Source: Streptomyces sp. CB00316 (GTDB lineage: Bacteria > Actinomycetota > Actinomycetes > Streptomycetales > Streptomycetaceae). From it: DNA of 64,000 nt. Shown piece by piece: positions 19,633 to 26,676 of this stretch. The position numbers and the translations under genes are program-made. Position 1 is the stretch's first letter. Each line of letters starts with the position of its first letter. The notes under the pieces were generated by a model, which worked only from the letters and a program-made list of their open reading frames with translations, ran no database searches and had not been told where the DNA came from. The DNA lies in the NCBI RefSeq assembly GCF_001905595.1, contig NZ_LIXI01000001.1, positions 372,001 to 436,000 on the forward strand, written 5' to 3'.

Positions 19633-20055
19633 TTGGCTCGGCACATCTACAGCTGCCCTCTGCGCTGGTCGGACATGGACGCCTTCGGCCACGTCAACAA
19701 CGTGGTCTTCCTCCGCTACCTGGAGGAGGCGCGCATCGACTTCATGTTCCGGCTGGCGCCGGGGGACGGCTCGCCGTCGTTCTCGGGCGGGTCCGTCGTG
19801 GCCCGGCACGAGATCGACTACGTACGGCCGCTGGTGCACCGGCACGAGCCGGTCACCGTCGAGTCGTGGGTCACGAAGATTGGCGCCGCGTCGCTGACGA
19901 TCGCCTATGAGATCAAGGACCCCGACCAGGTGTACGTACGGGCCTCGACGGTCGTCGTCCCGTACAACCTGGAGGCCGAGCGGCCCCGGCGGATCTCCGC
20001 CGAGGAGAAGCTCTTCCTCCAGAAGTACCTGGCAGAGGAGCCCGCCGCGGCATGA
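19633..20055 (+). CDS. Acyl-CoA thioesterase, 4HBT hotdog fold
   Basis: A 140-residue single-domain hotdog protein. WSDMDAFGHVNNVVFLRYLEEAR at the N-terminus is the 4-hydroxybenzoyl-CoA thioesterase/YbgC signature, with Asp and His-Asn-Asn as the likely catalytic cluster. HEIDYVRPLVHRHEPVTV is the second conserved strand. It should hydrolyse acyl-CoA esters in the cytoplasm; the chain length cannot be told. TTG start, 5 bases after ettA, in the same local context as the ettA start (TCTTGGCT). It overlaps the next gene by 4 bases, so ettA, this gene and the following one form one operon. Confidence 0.88.
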   Translation: MARHIYSCPLRWSDMDAFGHVNNVVFLRYLEEARIDFMFRLAPGDGSPSFSGGSVVARHEIDYVRPLVHRHEPVTVESWVTKIGAASLTIAYEIKDPDQVYVRASTVVVPYNLEAERPRRISAEEKLFLQKYLAEEPAAA

Positions 20056-20741
20056 CGGTGCCTGTGCAGTCGCTGCTGTTCGCCGACCCGAGGGAGGCGG
20101 CGGATCTCGCCGCCTTCCTCGGCCGGCTGCTCCACTACGACCGGGCCGCCGCGGTCCGGTTGCAGGCGGGCGGCGGCGACGCACTGGCCGTGTTCGGCCG
20201 CCCGCCCTCCTTCGAAGTCCTCGCGATCCGTGCGGCCCGCCTGGCCCGCCCCGAGACGCTCGACGTCACGGTGTCGGCCGGCGAGCTGTTGGAGTCCCTC
20301 GACGTCTCCGGGGAAGGCCCCGGCGACCTGCCCGCTCCCGTGACAGGGCCCCCCTGGACCGGTGTGCTGCCGCCCCGGGGGCCCTGGCGGGAACAGGCCG
20401 GTCTGCCGCGGCCCGACGCCCTGCGCGCCGCTCTCGACGCGGCCGTCGCCGAATTCCGCACGCGGGACGAGGCGCTGCCCGAAGAGCTGCGCACCCGCGC
20501 CGAACGCGACCGGATCGGCCGGGAGATCTGGTCCCGGCCCGTCGGCGCCACCCAACTGCCGCTGCGCGCGGTCCACGCCGCCCACTCCCTCGGCTTCCTC
20601 CGCGCCGACCCCGGCTTCCCCGTCTCGCTCTTCGCCGCGGGCGGCTGGTTGCGGCTGCGGACCCCGTTCGGCTCGGTCGCCCTGCGCCACGGCCCGGTCG
20701 GCGGGCTGGGCTCGCTGGCCCTGACCGTCGGGCGCCACTGA
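20052..20741 (+). CDS. Conserved actinobacterial hypothetical protein
   Basis: A 229-residue protein with no family I recognise. It begins MTVPVQSLLFADPREAADLA and contains LGRLLHYDRAAAVRLQ, a proline-rich middle (PAPVTGPPWTGVLPPRGPW) and a C-terminal beta-rich part (FAAGGWLRLRTPFGSVALR). No signal peptide, membrane helix or metal motif is visible. The ATGA overlap with the thioesterase gene suggests a shared function. A compact hairpin follows directly. Confidence 0.8.
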   Translation: MTVPVQSLLFADPREAADLAAFLGRLLHYDRAAAVRLQAGGGDALAVFGRPPSFEVLAIRAARLARPETLDVTVSAGELLESLDVSGEGPGDLPAPVTGPPWTGVLPPRGPWREQAGLPRPDALRAALDAAVAEFRTRDEALPEELRTRAERDRIGREIWSRPVGATQLPLRAVHAAHSLGFLRADPGFPVSLFAAGGWLRLRTPFGSVALRHGPVGGLGSLALTVGRH

Positions 20742-20745
20742 GCCC

Positions 20746-20764
20746 GGCGGGCGGACCGCCCGCC
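20746..20764. terminator. Compact hairpin between convergent genes
   Basis: GGCGGGCGG (20746-20754) and CCGCCCGCC (20756-20764) are a perfect 9-base inverted repeat around one base. It lies between the ends of the convergent hypothetical and glbO genes and can serve both. Confidence 0.6.
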
Positions 20765-20771
20765 CGAGCTG

Positions 20772-21176
20772 TCAGTCGACGGTGTTGACCATCGAGGCCG
20801 CCGCGTACGTCAGGTAGTCCCACAGTTGCTTCTCGTGCTCCGGCGCGAGCCCCAGCTCGTCCAGCGCCACCCGCATATGGGCCAGCCACGCGTCATGGGC
20901 CGCCCGGTCCACCCGGAACGGGGCATGCCGCATCCGCAGCCTCGGGTGGCCTCGGTGGTCGCTGTAGGTGCGCGGGCCGCCCCAGTACTGCATCAGGAAC
21001 AGGGCGAAGCGCTCCTCGGCCGGGCCCAGATCCTCCTCCGGGTACATCGGCCGCAGCAGCTCGTCGCCCGCGACCCCCTCGTAGAAGCGGTGGACCAGGC
21101 GCCGGAAGGTCTCCTCGCCGCCGACCTGCTCGTAAAAGGTCTGCTCCTGAAGCGTGTCGCGCGGAATCTCTGTCAC
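20772..21176 (-). CDS. glbO: Group II truncated haemoglobin
   Basis: A 134-residue protein with the 2-on-2 globin pattern: TFYEQVGGEETFRRLVHRFYEGV, PMYPEEDLGPAEERFALFLMQYWGGP, and the proximal His in LRMRHAPFRV. HDAWLAHMRVALDE forms the next helix. The Trp in QYWGGP and Tyr in HRFYEGV fit group II (GlbO), which in actinobacteria handles O2, NO or peroxide at the membrane or in the cytoplasm. GTG start at 21176. It is divergent from the methyltransferase gene with a 129-base gap. Confidence 0.9.
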   Translation of the reverse strand: MTEIPRDTLQEQTFYEQVGGEETFRRLVHRFYEGVAGDELLRPMYPEEDLGPAEERFALFLMQYWGGPRTYSDHRGHPRLRMRHAPFRVDRAAHDAWLAHMRVALDELGLAPEHEKQLWDYLTYAAASMVNTVD

Positions 21177-21305
21177 CCGTCCATGGTCGCAGACGCACCG
21201 GCCGGGATCAGGGGTCCTAGGACCAATGGCCGGGACCGCCTCCCGCCCGGCCGCCCGCGGCCGCCAGCAGTCGCCTCCGCCGCCCCGCCGCAGGACAGTG
21301 GAGGC

Positions 21306-22310
21306 ATGGGCGCACACCGGGAAATCCCATCCGAGGCCAGGACCGAGACCGATCCCGAGGTCGACGAGGCGCACCAGGCCCTGGTGCGGGACATCGTCGC
21401 GCAGGGCGGGCTCACCGACCCCGCCTGGCGTGCGGCCTTCGAGGAGGTGGAGCGCCACCTGTTCGTGCCGTACTACTACGTGCACGGCGGTCGGGGCTAC
21501 GAGCGGCTCTGGGGCGAGGACCCCGACCCCGTACGGCGCCGGCGCTGGGTCCGCGGTGTGTACGGGGACGAGGCGCTGGCCACCCGGATGCGGGACGGCG
21601 AGCTCATCTCGTCCTCCAGCCAGCCCTCGCTGATGGCCCTGATGCTGGAGGCGCTGGACGTACGGGACGGCCACACCGTCCTGGAGATCGGCACCGGCCC
21701 CGGCTACAATGCGGCGCTGCTCTCCCACCGGCTCGGCGACGCGGCGGTGACCAGCGTCGATCTGGACCCGGAGATCACGGACGCGGCCCGCAGCCATCTC
21801 GCCGCCGCCGGGTACCGCCCGACGGTCATCACCGGCGACGGGGCCCGGGGCTGCCCGCAGCGAGCCCCGTACGACCGGATCATCGCCACCTGCACGCTGC
21901 CCGCCGTACCGTCCGCCTGGCCGGAACAGTGCTCTCCGGGGGCGCGGATCCTGGCACCCGTCGCGACCGGGCTCGTCTCGCTGGACGTCCGCGCGACGGC
22001 GCACGGCCCACGCGCCGAGGGGCACTTCCTGCACACCCCGGCGTACTTCGTGCGCCTGCGCGGGGCCTCACCGCTGTCCGAACCGGTCGCGCGCCCCGGC
22101 GGAGTGCCGCGGCGCGCGATCGGGGACGAGCTCTTCCGGTTCCTGCTGACCCTGACGGCGGGCAGCCTCGACCCGCGCGACGCCCTCTCCCTCTGGGAGC
22201 GCGAGGAGCGCCCGCAGCGGGAGAGGTACGGCGTCACGGTGGAGCAGGGCCGGCAGTGGGCCTGGCTGGACGACCCGGAGGGGCCGTACACCTGGCCCCT
22301 GGCGGGGTGA
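21306..22310 (+). CDS. PCMT-like SAM-dependent methyltransferase
   Basis: A 334-residue protein with the order of a protein-L-isoaspartate O-methyltransferase. RHLFVPYYYV and SSSSQPSLMALML precede SAM motif I LEIGTGPGYNAALLS, followed by motif II VTSVDLDPEI and PYDRIIATCTLPAVP. The domain ends near 220, and the remaining ~110 residues form an extra C-terminal region. It may repair isoaspartyl residues, but many Streptomyces paralogues of this type modify peptides instead. No peptide precursor gene is beside it. Start is ATG 21306 after GTGGAGGC. Confidence 0.85.
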   Translation: MGAHREIPSEARTETDPEVDEAHQALVRDIVAQGGLTDPAWRAAFEEVERHLFVPYYYVHGGRGYERLWGEDPDPVRRRRWVRGVYGDEALATRMRDGELISSSSQPSLMALMLEALDVRDGHTVLEIGTGPGYNAALLSHRLGDAAVTSVDLDPEITDAARSHLAAAGYRPTVITGDGARGCPQRAPYDRIIATCTLPAVPSAWPEQCSPGARILAPVATGLVSLDVRATAHGPRAEGHFLHTPAYFVRLRGASPLSEPVARPGGVPRRAIGDELFRFLLTLTAGSLDPRDALSLWEREERPQRERYGVTVEQGRQWAWLDDPEGPYTWPLAG

Positions 22311-22328
22311 GAACGGTGTAGCCGGTCT

Positions 22329-23735
22329 CTAGTCCCGGCGGATCGTGATCGTCGTCCAGGCCCCGACGTGCACCTGGTCGCCGTCCTGGAGGGGGACGGG
22401 GACGTACGGCTGGATCGGCTCGTCGGCGCCGTTGAGGGTGGTGCCGTTCGTGGACTTCTGGTCGACCACGGACCAGCCGCCGTCGGGCTGCTGCACGAGG
22501 ACCGCGTGCTGATGGGAGACGCCCGGGTCCTCCGGCGGCACGGACAGGTCGATGTCCGGGGACTCGCCGGTGCTGTGCCGGCGGCGGCCGATGGTGACCT
22601 GGCTCCCGGTGAGCGGCAGGCGCTGCTCGGGGGAGTACGCGGGCAGGTTCAGCCCGGTCGCCTCGGGGCCGCTGCGCTGCATCATCGCCAGGAAGTACTC
22701 ACGGTCCGGCGCGATGACGGCGGTCCAGGTGGTGGCCTGCGGCGGCTGCCCCTGCCCGGGGATCTGGCCGTAGCCCTGGTCCTGGCCGTATCCCTGATTC
22801 CCCTGCTGCTGGTCGGGGTGCCCGCCCTGCTGCTGGCCCTGGCTCTGGTAGGGCGCCTGCTGCTGGAACGACTGGGGCGGCTGCTGTGCCAGCTGCGGTG
22901 CCGGTGCCTGTGCCTGTGCCTGGGAAGGCGGCGGCAGGACCCAGTCGTCGCCACCGCCCCCGTGCGGGGACTGCTGCTGGGGCGGCGCCGACTGGTGCTG
23001 CTGCGGCGCGAAGGGCGAGGACTGCTGCGGCTCGAACGGTGAGGGCGCCGACTGCTGCTGGCGCGAGGGCGGCGGGCCCTGCTGCTGGAAGACCGGCGGA
23101 GGCGGCGGGCCCTGCTGGAACGCGTTCGGCGGAGGACCACCCTGGCCACCGGGGCCGCTCCGGCCGCCGCGCTCGTCCTGGCCGCCGTGACCGCCTTGGC
23201 CGCCGTGACCGGTCTGCTCCGGAGCGAGCGGCTCGGCGGGACGGTTCACCTGCGAAGGTCGCGAGGCCTGGAATTCGAACGGGTCATGCTGCTGGGACCG
23301 CGGCGTACCGCCGGGACCGGCAGGGCCACCCTGGCTGCCTTGGCCTCCGGGACCGCCCTGCCCGCCGGGACCCTGCTGGGCCAGGAAGCCGGGCGGCAGG
23401 TTGAGACCGGGCGGCGGGCCGCCGGCCGCACCGGGCTGCGGGGCCAGCGGCGTGTACGAGGTCGCCGTGTTGGTGAGGAAGTTCCAGCGGCACTCCTCGC
23501 AGTACGGCGCGTTCGCCTCGCGGGGCGTGCGGCACTGCGGGCAGAGCTCGGCCTGCATCGTCGGCGGACCGCCGTTGTTGGCGGCGGGCGGCGGGTAGCC
23601 GTAACCGGGTGCGGGGGGCGGAGGGGGCGGTGGGGGTACGGCGCCGGCGGGGGCGCCCGTTCCGGTCATGCGGTGTCCGCAGACCTCGCACCAGTCCTCG
23701 GAACCCGACTGGTGTCCGTTCGGGCAGGTCGGCAT
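22329..23735 (-). CDS. FHA-domain protein with zinc ribbons
   Basis: A 468-residue protein. Residues 4-22 form a zinc ribbon (CPNGHQS...WCEVCGHRM) and a second lies near 65-83 (CPQC...YCEEC). Residues ~85-340 are a low-complexity linker of Gly, Pro and Gln. The C-terminal ~100 residues are an FHA phosphothreonine-binding domain with GRRRHS, SHQHAV and STNGTTLNG. It is the last gene of the seven-gene pknG cluster, 82 bases after the VWA gene. By analogy with GarA/OdhI, it is a candidate substrate or reader of the kinase, although those proteins lack ribbons and the long linker. Confidence 0.88.
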   Translation of the reverse strand: MPTCPNGHQSGSEDWCEVCGHRMTGTGAPAGAVPPPPPPPPAPGYGYPPPAANNGGPPTMQAELCPQCRTPREANAPYCEECRWNFLTNTATSYTPLAPQPGAAGGPPPGLNLPPGFLAQQGPGGQGGPGGQGSQGGPAGPGGTPRSQQHDPFEFQASRPSQVNRPAEPLAPEQTGHGGQGGHGGQDERGGRSGPGGQGGPPPNAFQQGPPPPPVFQQQGPPPSRQQQSAPSPFEPQQSSPFAPQQHQSAPPQQQSPHGGGGDDWVLPPPSQAQAQAPAPQLAQQPPQSFQQQAPYQSQGQQQGGHPDQQQGNQGYGQDQGYGQIPGQGQPPQATTWTAVIAPDREYFLAMMQRSGPEATGLNLPAYSPEQRLPLTGSQVTIGRRRHSTGESPDIDLSVPPEDPGVSHQHAVLVQQPDGGWSVVDQKSTNGTTLNGADEPIQPYVPVPLQDGDQVHVGAWTTITIRRD

Positions 23736-23817
23736 GTCGGCGCTTCCCCCTCTCCTCGTCCGGCCCCGGGGGCCGTCATGCTGTCGATCGGTCGTGACCG
23801 TTCGGCCACCGGTGCTG

Positions 23818-25191
23818 CTACTTCTTGACGCGAACGGTCTTGGTCGAGCGCGTTTCGAGAGTCATCTCGTCCGCTTCCGCGACCCTCGCTTTCAGTCGCA
23901 CAGTACCTGTCGCCGCATCGACGACGTCGACCACCTTCGAAAGCAGTTTCGCAGTGTCCTGGTTCCCGGACGCCGATGCCAATTGCACCGCACGGCCCAG
24001 TTTCGCCGTCGCGCCGTCGAAGTCGCCCGATTTCCGGGCGTCCAGCCCCTGTTGGATGGCTTGTGCCAGTTCCGCCTGGCCCGTGTAGTGCGCGACCTGC
24101 GGATTGATCGAGGTCGACGCCACCATGTCGTCCGTCCACACCGCCCGTACGAGCCCCTGCGAGAGGACCTGTGGAGCCCCCGCGCCCGACGGGTCGGGCA
24201 GGATCAGCGAGACCCGGGCCGCCAGCATCTCCTGGCCGATCCCGGCCTCGGGGACCAGGACGCAGACGTGGTAGTCGCGGGACTCGTCACCCCAGGAACC
24301 GGTCGGGTAGTCCCCGGCGCGCGGGCCCGCCTCGGTGCGCCGGCCGGTCAGGTCCTCGACCGTCGGCGCCACCTGCTTCACGAACCGGATCTCCACCCCG
24401 ACGGGCGTCCAGAGCCGCAGCGCCACGTCCGCGACCTCCTTGCCCATCGCGTTCTCCATCATCTGCGTGAAGTCGGCGGCGAGCCCCGCGGGGTCGGCGA
24501 CGATGTCGGCGGTGCCGAGCAGCGCGGAGGCGATGGAGGTGACCTCCTTCACCTCCCAGTCGGTGCCGACGCCCCGCGCGTCACAGGTGAACCGGCCCGC
24601 GCAGGAGTCCAGCGCGGCATGCAGGTCCTCGGGCGCCTCATGCTCGTTGCGGCCGTCGGTCAGCAGGATGCCGTGCCGGATGTCGACGTCGGCGGCTCCC
24701 AGCAGCCGGTCGGCCAGCCGCAGCCAGGTGCCGATCGCGGTCCCGCCGCCCGCGCTCAGCCTCCGCAGCGCCTCCTTGGCCTGGGCCTTCGTCTGCGCGT
24801 CGGCGACCGCGAGCCGCCCGTTGCCGGGGTAGACGTCCTTGGCCACATGCGTACCGGCGACCACCGCGAACCGCGTGCCCTCGCGCAGCGTGTCGATGGC
24901 GGCGGCCGTCGCGTCGCGCGCGTTGCGCATCTTCGTGGGCGGATAGTCCATCGAACCGGAACAGTCGACCATCAGCACCACGGCGGCGCTCGGCGCCTGC
25001 CCGGGGCCGTACCCGGGCACGGCCCCGGGCGAGGCCGCCGCACCGGGCAGCGGAACACCGCCGGTCGTGCCACCGCCGGTGGAGGTGACGGTGACGATCG
25101 CATTGACCTCGCGGCCGCCCTCGGGCAGGAACGCGTTCTGGTACACCTCGACGGAGAACTGCGGCACGTTCGACTTCGAGAAGTTGGCCAT
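23818..25191 (-). CDS. VWA-domain protein of the pknG cluster
   Basis: A 457-residue protein without a signal peptide. It begins MANFSKSNVPQFSVEVYQNAFL, then a beta strand and Gly-rich loop. The von Willebrand A domain starts near 70 with an intact metal site (DCSGS from Asp76), and its second half contains LLTDGRNEH. A beta-rich region (~270-370) and a helical C-terminus (QQGLDARKSGDFDGATAKLGRA) follow. Cytoplasmic VWA proteins beside PP2C and Ser/Thr kinase genes are known from TerY-type triads, where they bind partner proteins. Nineteen bases separate it from the upstream PP2C gene. Confidence 0.85.
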   Translation of the reverse strand: MANFSKSNVPQFSVEVYQNAFLPEGGREVNAIVTVTSTGGGTTGGVPLPGAAASPGAVPGYGPGQAPSAAVVLMVDCSGSMDYPPTKMRNARDATAAAIDTLREGTRFAVVAGTHVAKDVYPGNGRLAVADAQTKAQAKEALRRLSAGGGTAIGTWLRLADRLLGAADVDIRHGILLTDGRNEHEAPEDLHAALDSCAGRFTCDARGVGTDWEVKEVTSIASALLGTADIVADPAGLAADFTQMMENAMGKEVADVALRLWTPVGVEIRFVKQVAPTVEDLTGRRTEAGPRAGDYPTGSWGDESRDYHVCVLVPEAGIGQEMLAARVSLILPDPSGAGAPQVLSQGLVRAVWTDDMVASTSINPQVAHYTGQAELAQAIQQGLDARKSGDFDGATAKLGRAVQLASASGNQDTAKLLSKVVDVVDAATGTVRLKARVAEADEMTLETRSTKTVRVKK

Positions 25192-25210
25192 CCGGTCTGC
25201 TCCTTGAGAC

Positions 25211-26674
25211 TCAAACGGTGGTGCAGGCCGATCCTGCCCCTTGCGGCTCCACGGCGAACGGCAGCAGCGCCACTGTTACGTTGTCGTGGCCCCCGCCGTC
25301 GAGCGCGTGTCCCACGAGCACCTGGGCACCGTGCAGCGGGAGCCGGTGGGCCTCCGGAGGCACGGCCGCGGCCATCTCCTCGGCGGATTCCGCGTAGTTC
25401 CACAGGCCGTCCGTGCAGACCACGACGAGGCCGGGGCGGTCCGGCTTGAACGAGGCGGTGTGCGGCTCCAGTTCGTAGGAGTCGGCGCCGAGCCAGCCGG
25501 TGATGGCGTGGGCGCGCTCGTCCGCGTACGCCTCGGCCTCGTTCATCAGGCCCGCCGCCACCATCTGGGCGGCCCAGGAGTCGTCCTCGGTGAGCCGGGC
25601 GGGCGGGCCCGTCCGGTCGTCCGGCACCCAGTAGACGCGGCTGTCACCGACCCAGCCGACGACGAGCAGGCCGCCCGCCATGATCGCGCCGACCAGGGTG
25701 CAGGCCGGGGCGTTCTGATGACGGTGGGCCTCGTGCTCGGCCGACCCGGGCGGGTCCTGGGCCAGTGCGTTGACCGCCTCGGACGCGGCGATGATCGCCT
25801 CGTGCATCGCCTGCTGCGGGTGGGTGCCGCGCGGCAGGGACTCCAGGAGGGCCTCGTTGGCGGCGACAGCGGCGGCGGCCGACGCCTCGTCGGGCCGGCT
25901 CGCCGAGGAGACACCGTCGCAGACGATCGCGACGACGGCGGGCGAACCGTCCGGCAGCGCGGTCGAGGAGACCGCGAAGGAGTCCTCGTTACGGTGATGG
26001 CGCAGGCCCCGGTCGCTGACGGCGGCCACCGAGCCGAGCTCCTGCTCCATGTGGTCGCGCTCGCGCGGCTGGGCGTGCCCGCAGTTCTCGCAGTACCCGT
26101 CGGGGTCGACCCGGCCGGAACGGCAGGCCACACAGACCTTCGTCCCGACGGAGGGCGTCGGGGTGGGCTCCGCCGTACGGGGATCGGGGGCGGCGAGAGC
26201 GAAGTCGCCCGTGCTGTCAGGGGGTTCGACGGATCCTCCGGGCGCGGCGGCGGCCGGGCCCGCCTCCACCGCCCGGTCGTCGTGGCGCACGGGGGGTGTC
26301 GTCGGCTGCTCGTCGTGGTGCGCCGGAGGCGATGCCGGGAGCGGCTTGCCTCCGGAGTCCGTGCCCGGCAGGTCCGTCGCCCGGTGCACGGGTACGGGCA
26401 CGTCGGAGCTGTCCGCCTCGGAGGCGGCGGGCCACTGCACGGCAGGCGCGGGCGGCGCGGGTGCGTCGGGCACGGGCGGGGCCACCGGCGGGACGGCAGG
26501 GGCGGGCGGGGCCGCAGGTGGCACGGTGATGGCCATCGTCGGCCGGTCGTCGGGGCGGGCCGGCACGGCCGAGAGGTCGTAACCGCACGCACCGCAGTAC
26601 AGGTCGCCGGACGCCGGCGGTTCCTCGCAGCCCGGGCACCTCGCCAGGGCGGGCTGCTGGTGGCTCTCTGACAT
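25211..26674 (-). CDS. PP2C-type protein phosphatase with zinc ribbons
   Basis: A 487-residue protein. An N-terminal zinc ribbon uses Cys13, Cys16, Cys27 and Cys30 (CPGC...YCGACGYDL). After a Pro/Ala-rich linker a second ribbon appears near 180 (CVACRSGRVDPDGYCENC). The PP2C domain (~215-480) has LRHHRNEDSFAVS, VCDGVSS, GWVGDSRVYW and CTDGLWNYAE, so all metal-binding Asp positions are present. It should remove phosphate from Ser/Thr residues, most likely those added by the PknG-type kinase whose stop codon lies 2 bases upstream. ATG 26674 is preferred over an in-frame GTG at 26686 that would overlap the kinase gene. Confidence 0.88.
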   Translation of the reverse strand: MSESHQQPALARCPGCEEPPASGDLYCGACGYDLSAVPARPDDRPTMAITVPPAAPPAPAVPPVAPPVPDAPAPPAPAVQWPAASEADSSDVPVPVHRATDLPGTDSGGKPLPASPPAHHDEQPTTPPVRHDDRAVEAGPAAAAPGGSVEPPDSTGDFALAAPDPRTAEPTPTPSVGTKVCVACRSGRVDPDGYCENCGHAQPRERDHMEQELGSVAAVSDRGLRHHRNEDSFAVSSTALPDGSPAVVAIVCDGVSSASRPDEASAAAAVAANEALLESLPRGTHPQQAMHEAIIAASEAVNALAQDPPGSAEHEAHRHQNAPACTLVGAIMAGGLLVVGWVGDSRVYWVPDDRTGPPARLTEDDSWAAQMVAAGLMNEAEAYADERAHAITGWLGADSYELEPHTASFKPDRPGLVVVCTDGLWNYAESAEEMAAAVPPEAHRLPLHGAQVLVGHALDGGGHDNVTVALLPFAVEPQGAGSACTTV

Positions 26675-26676
26675 CT

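Noticed and set aside
21306..22310. PCMT-like methyltransferase considered as part of a lasso or graspetide peptide cluster.
   Set aside because: Neighbours are a globin and the pknG cluster; no precursor, ATP-grasp or cyclase gene is present.
23070..23480. Dense Gly/Pro/Gln-coding repeats within the FHA gene considered as an independent repeat element.
   Set aside because: They keep one frame and form a disordered linker between ribbons and the FHA domain.
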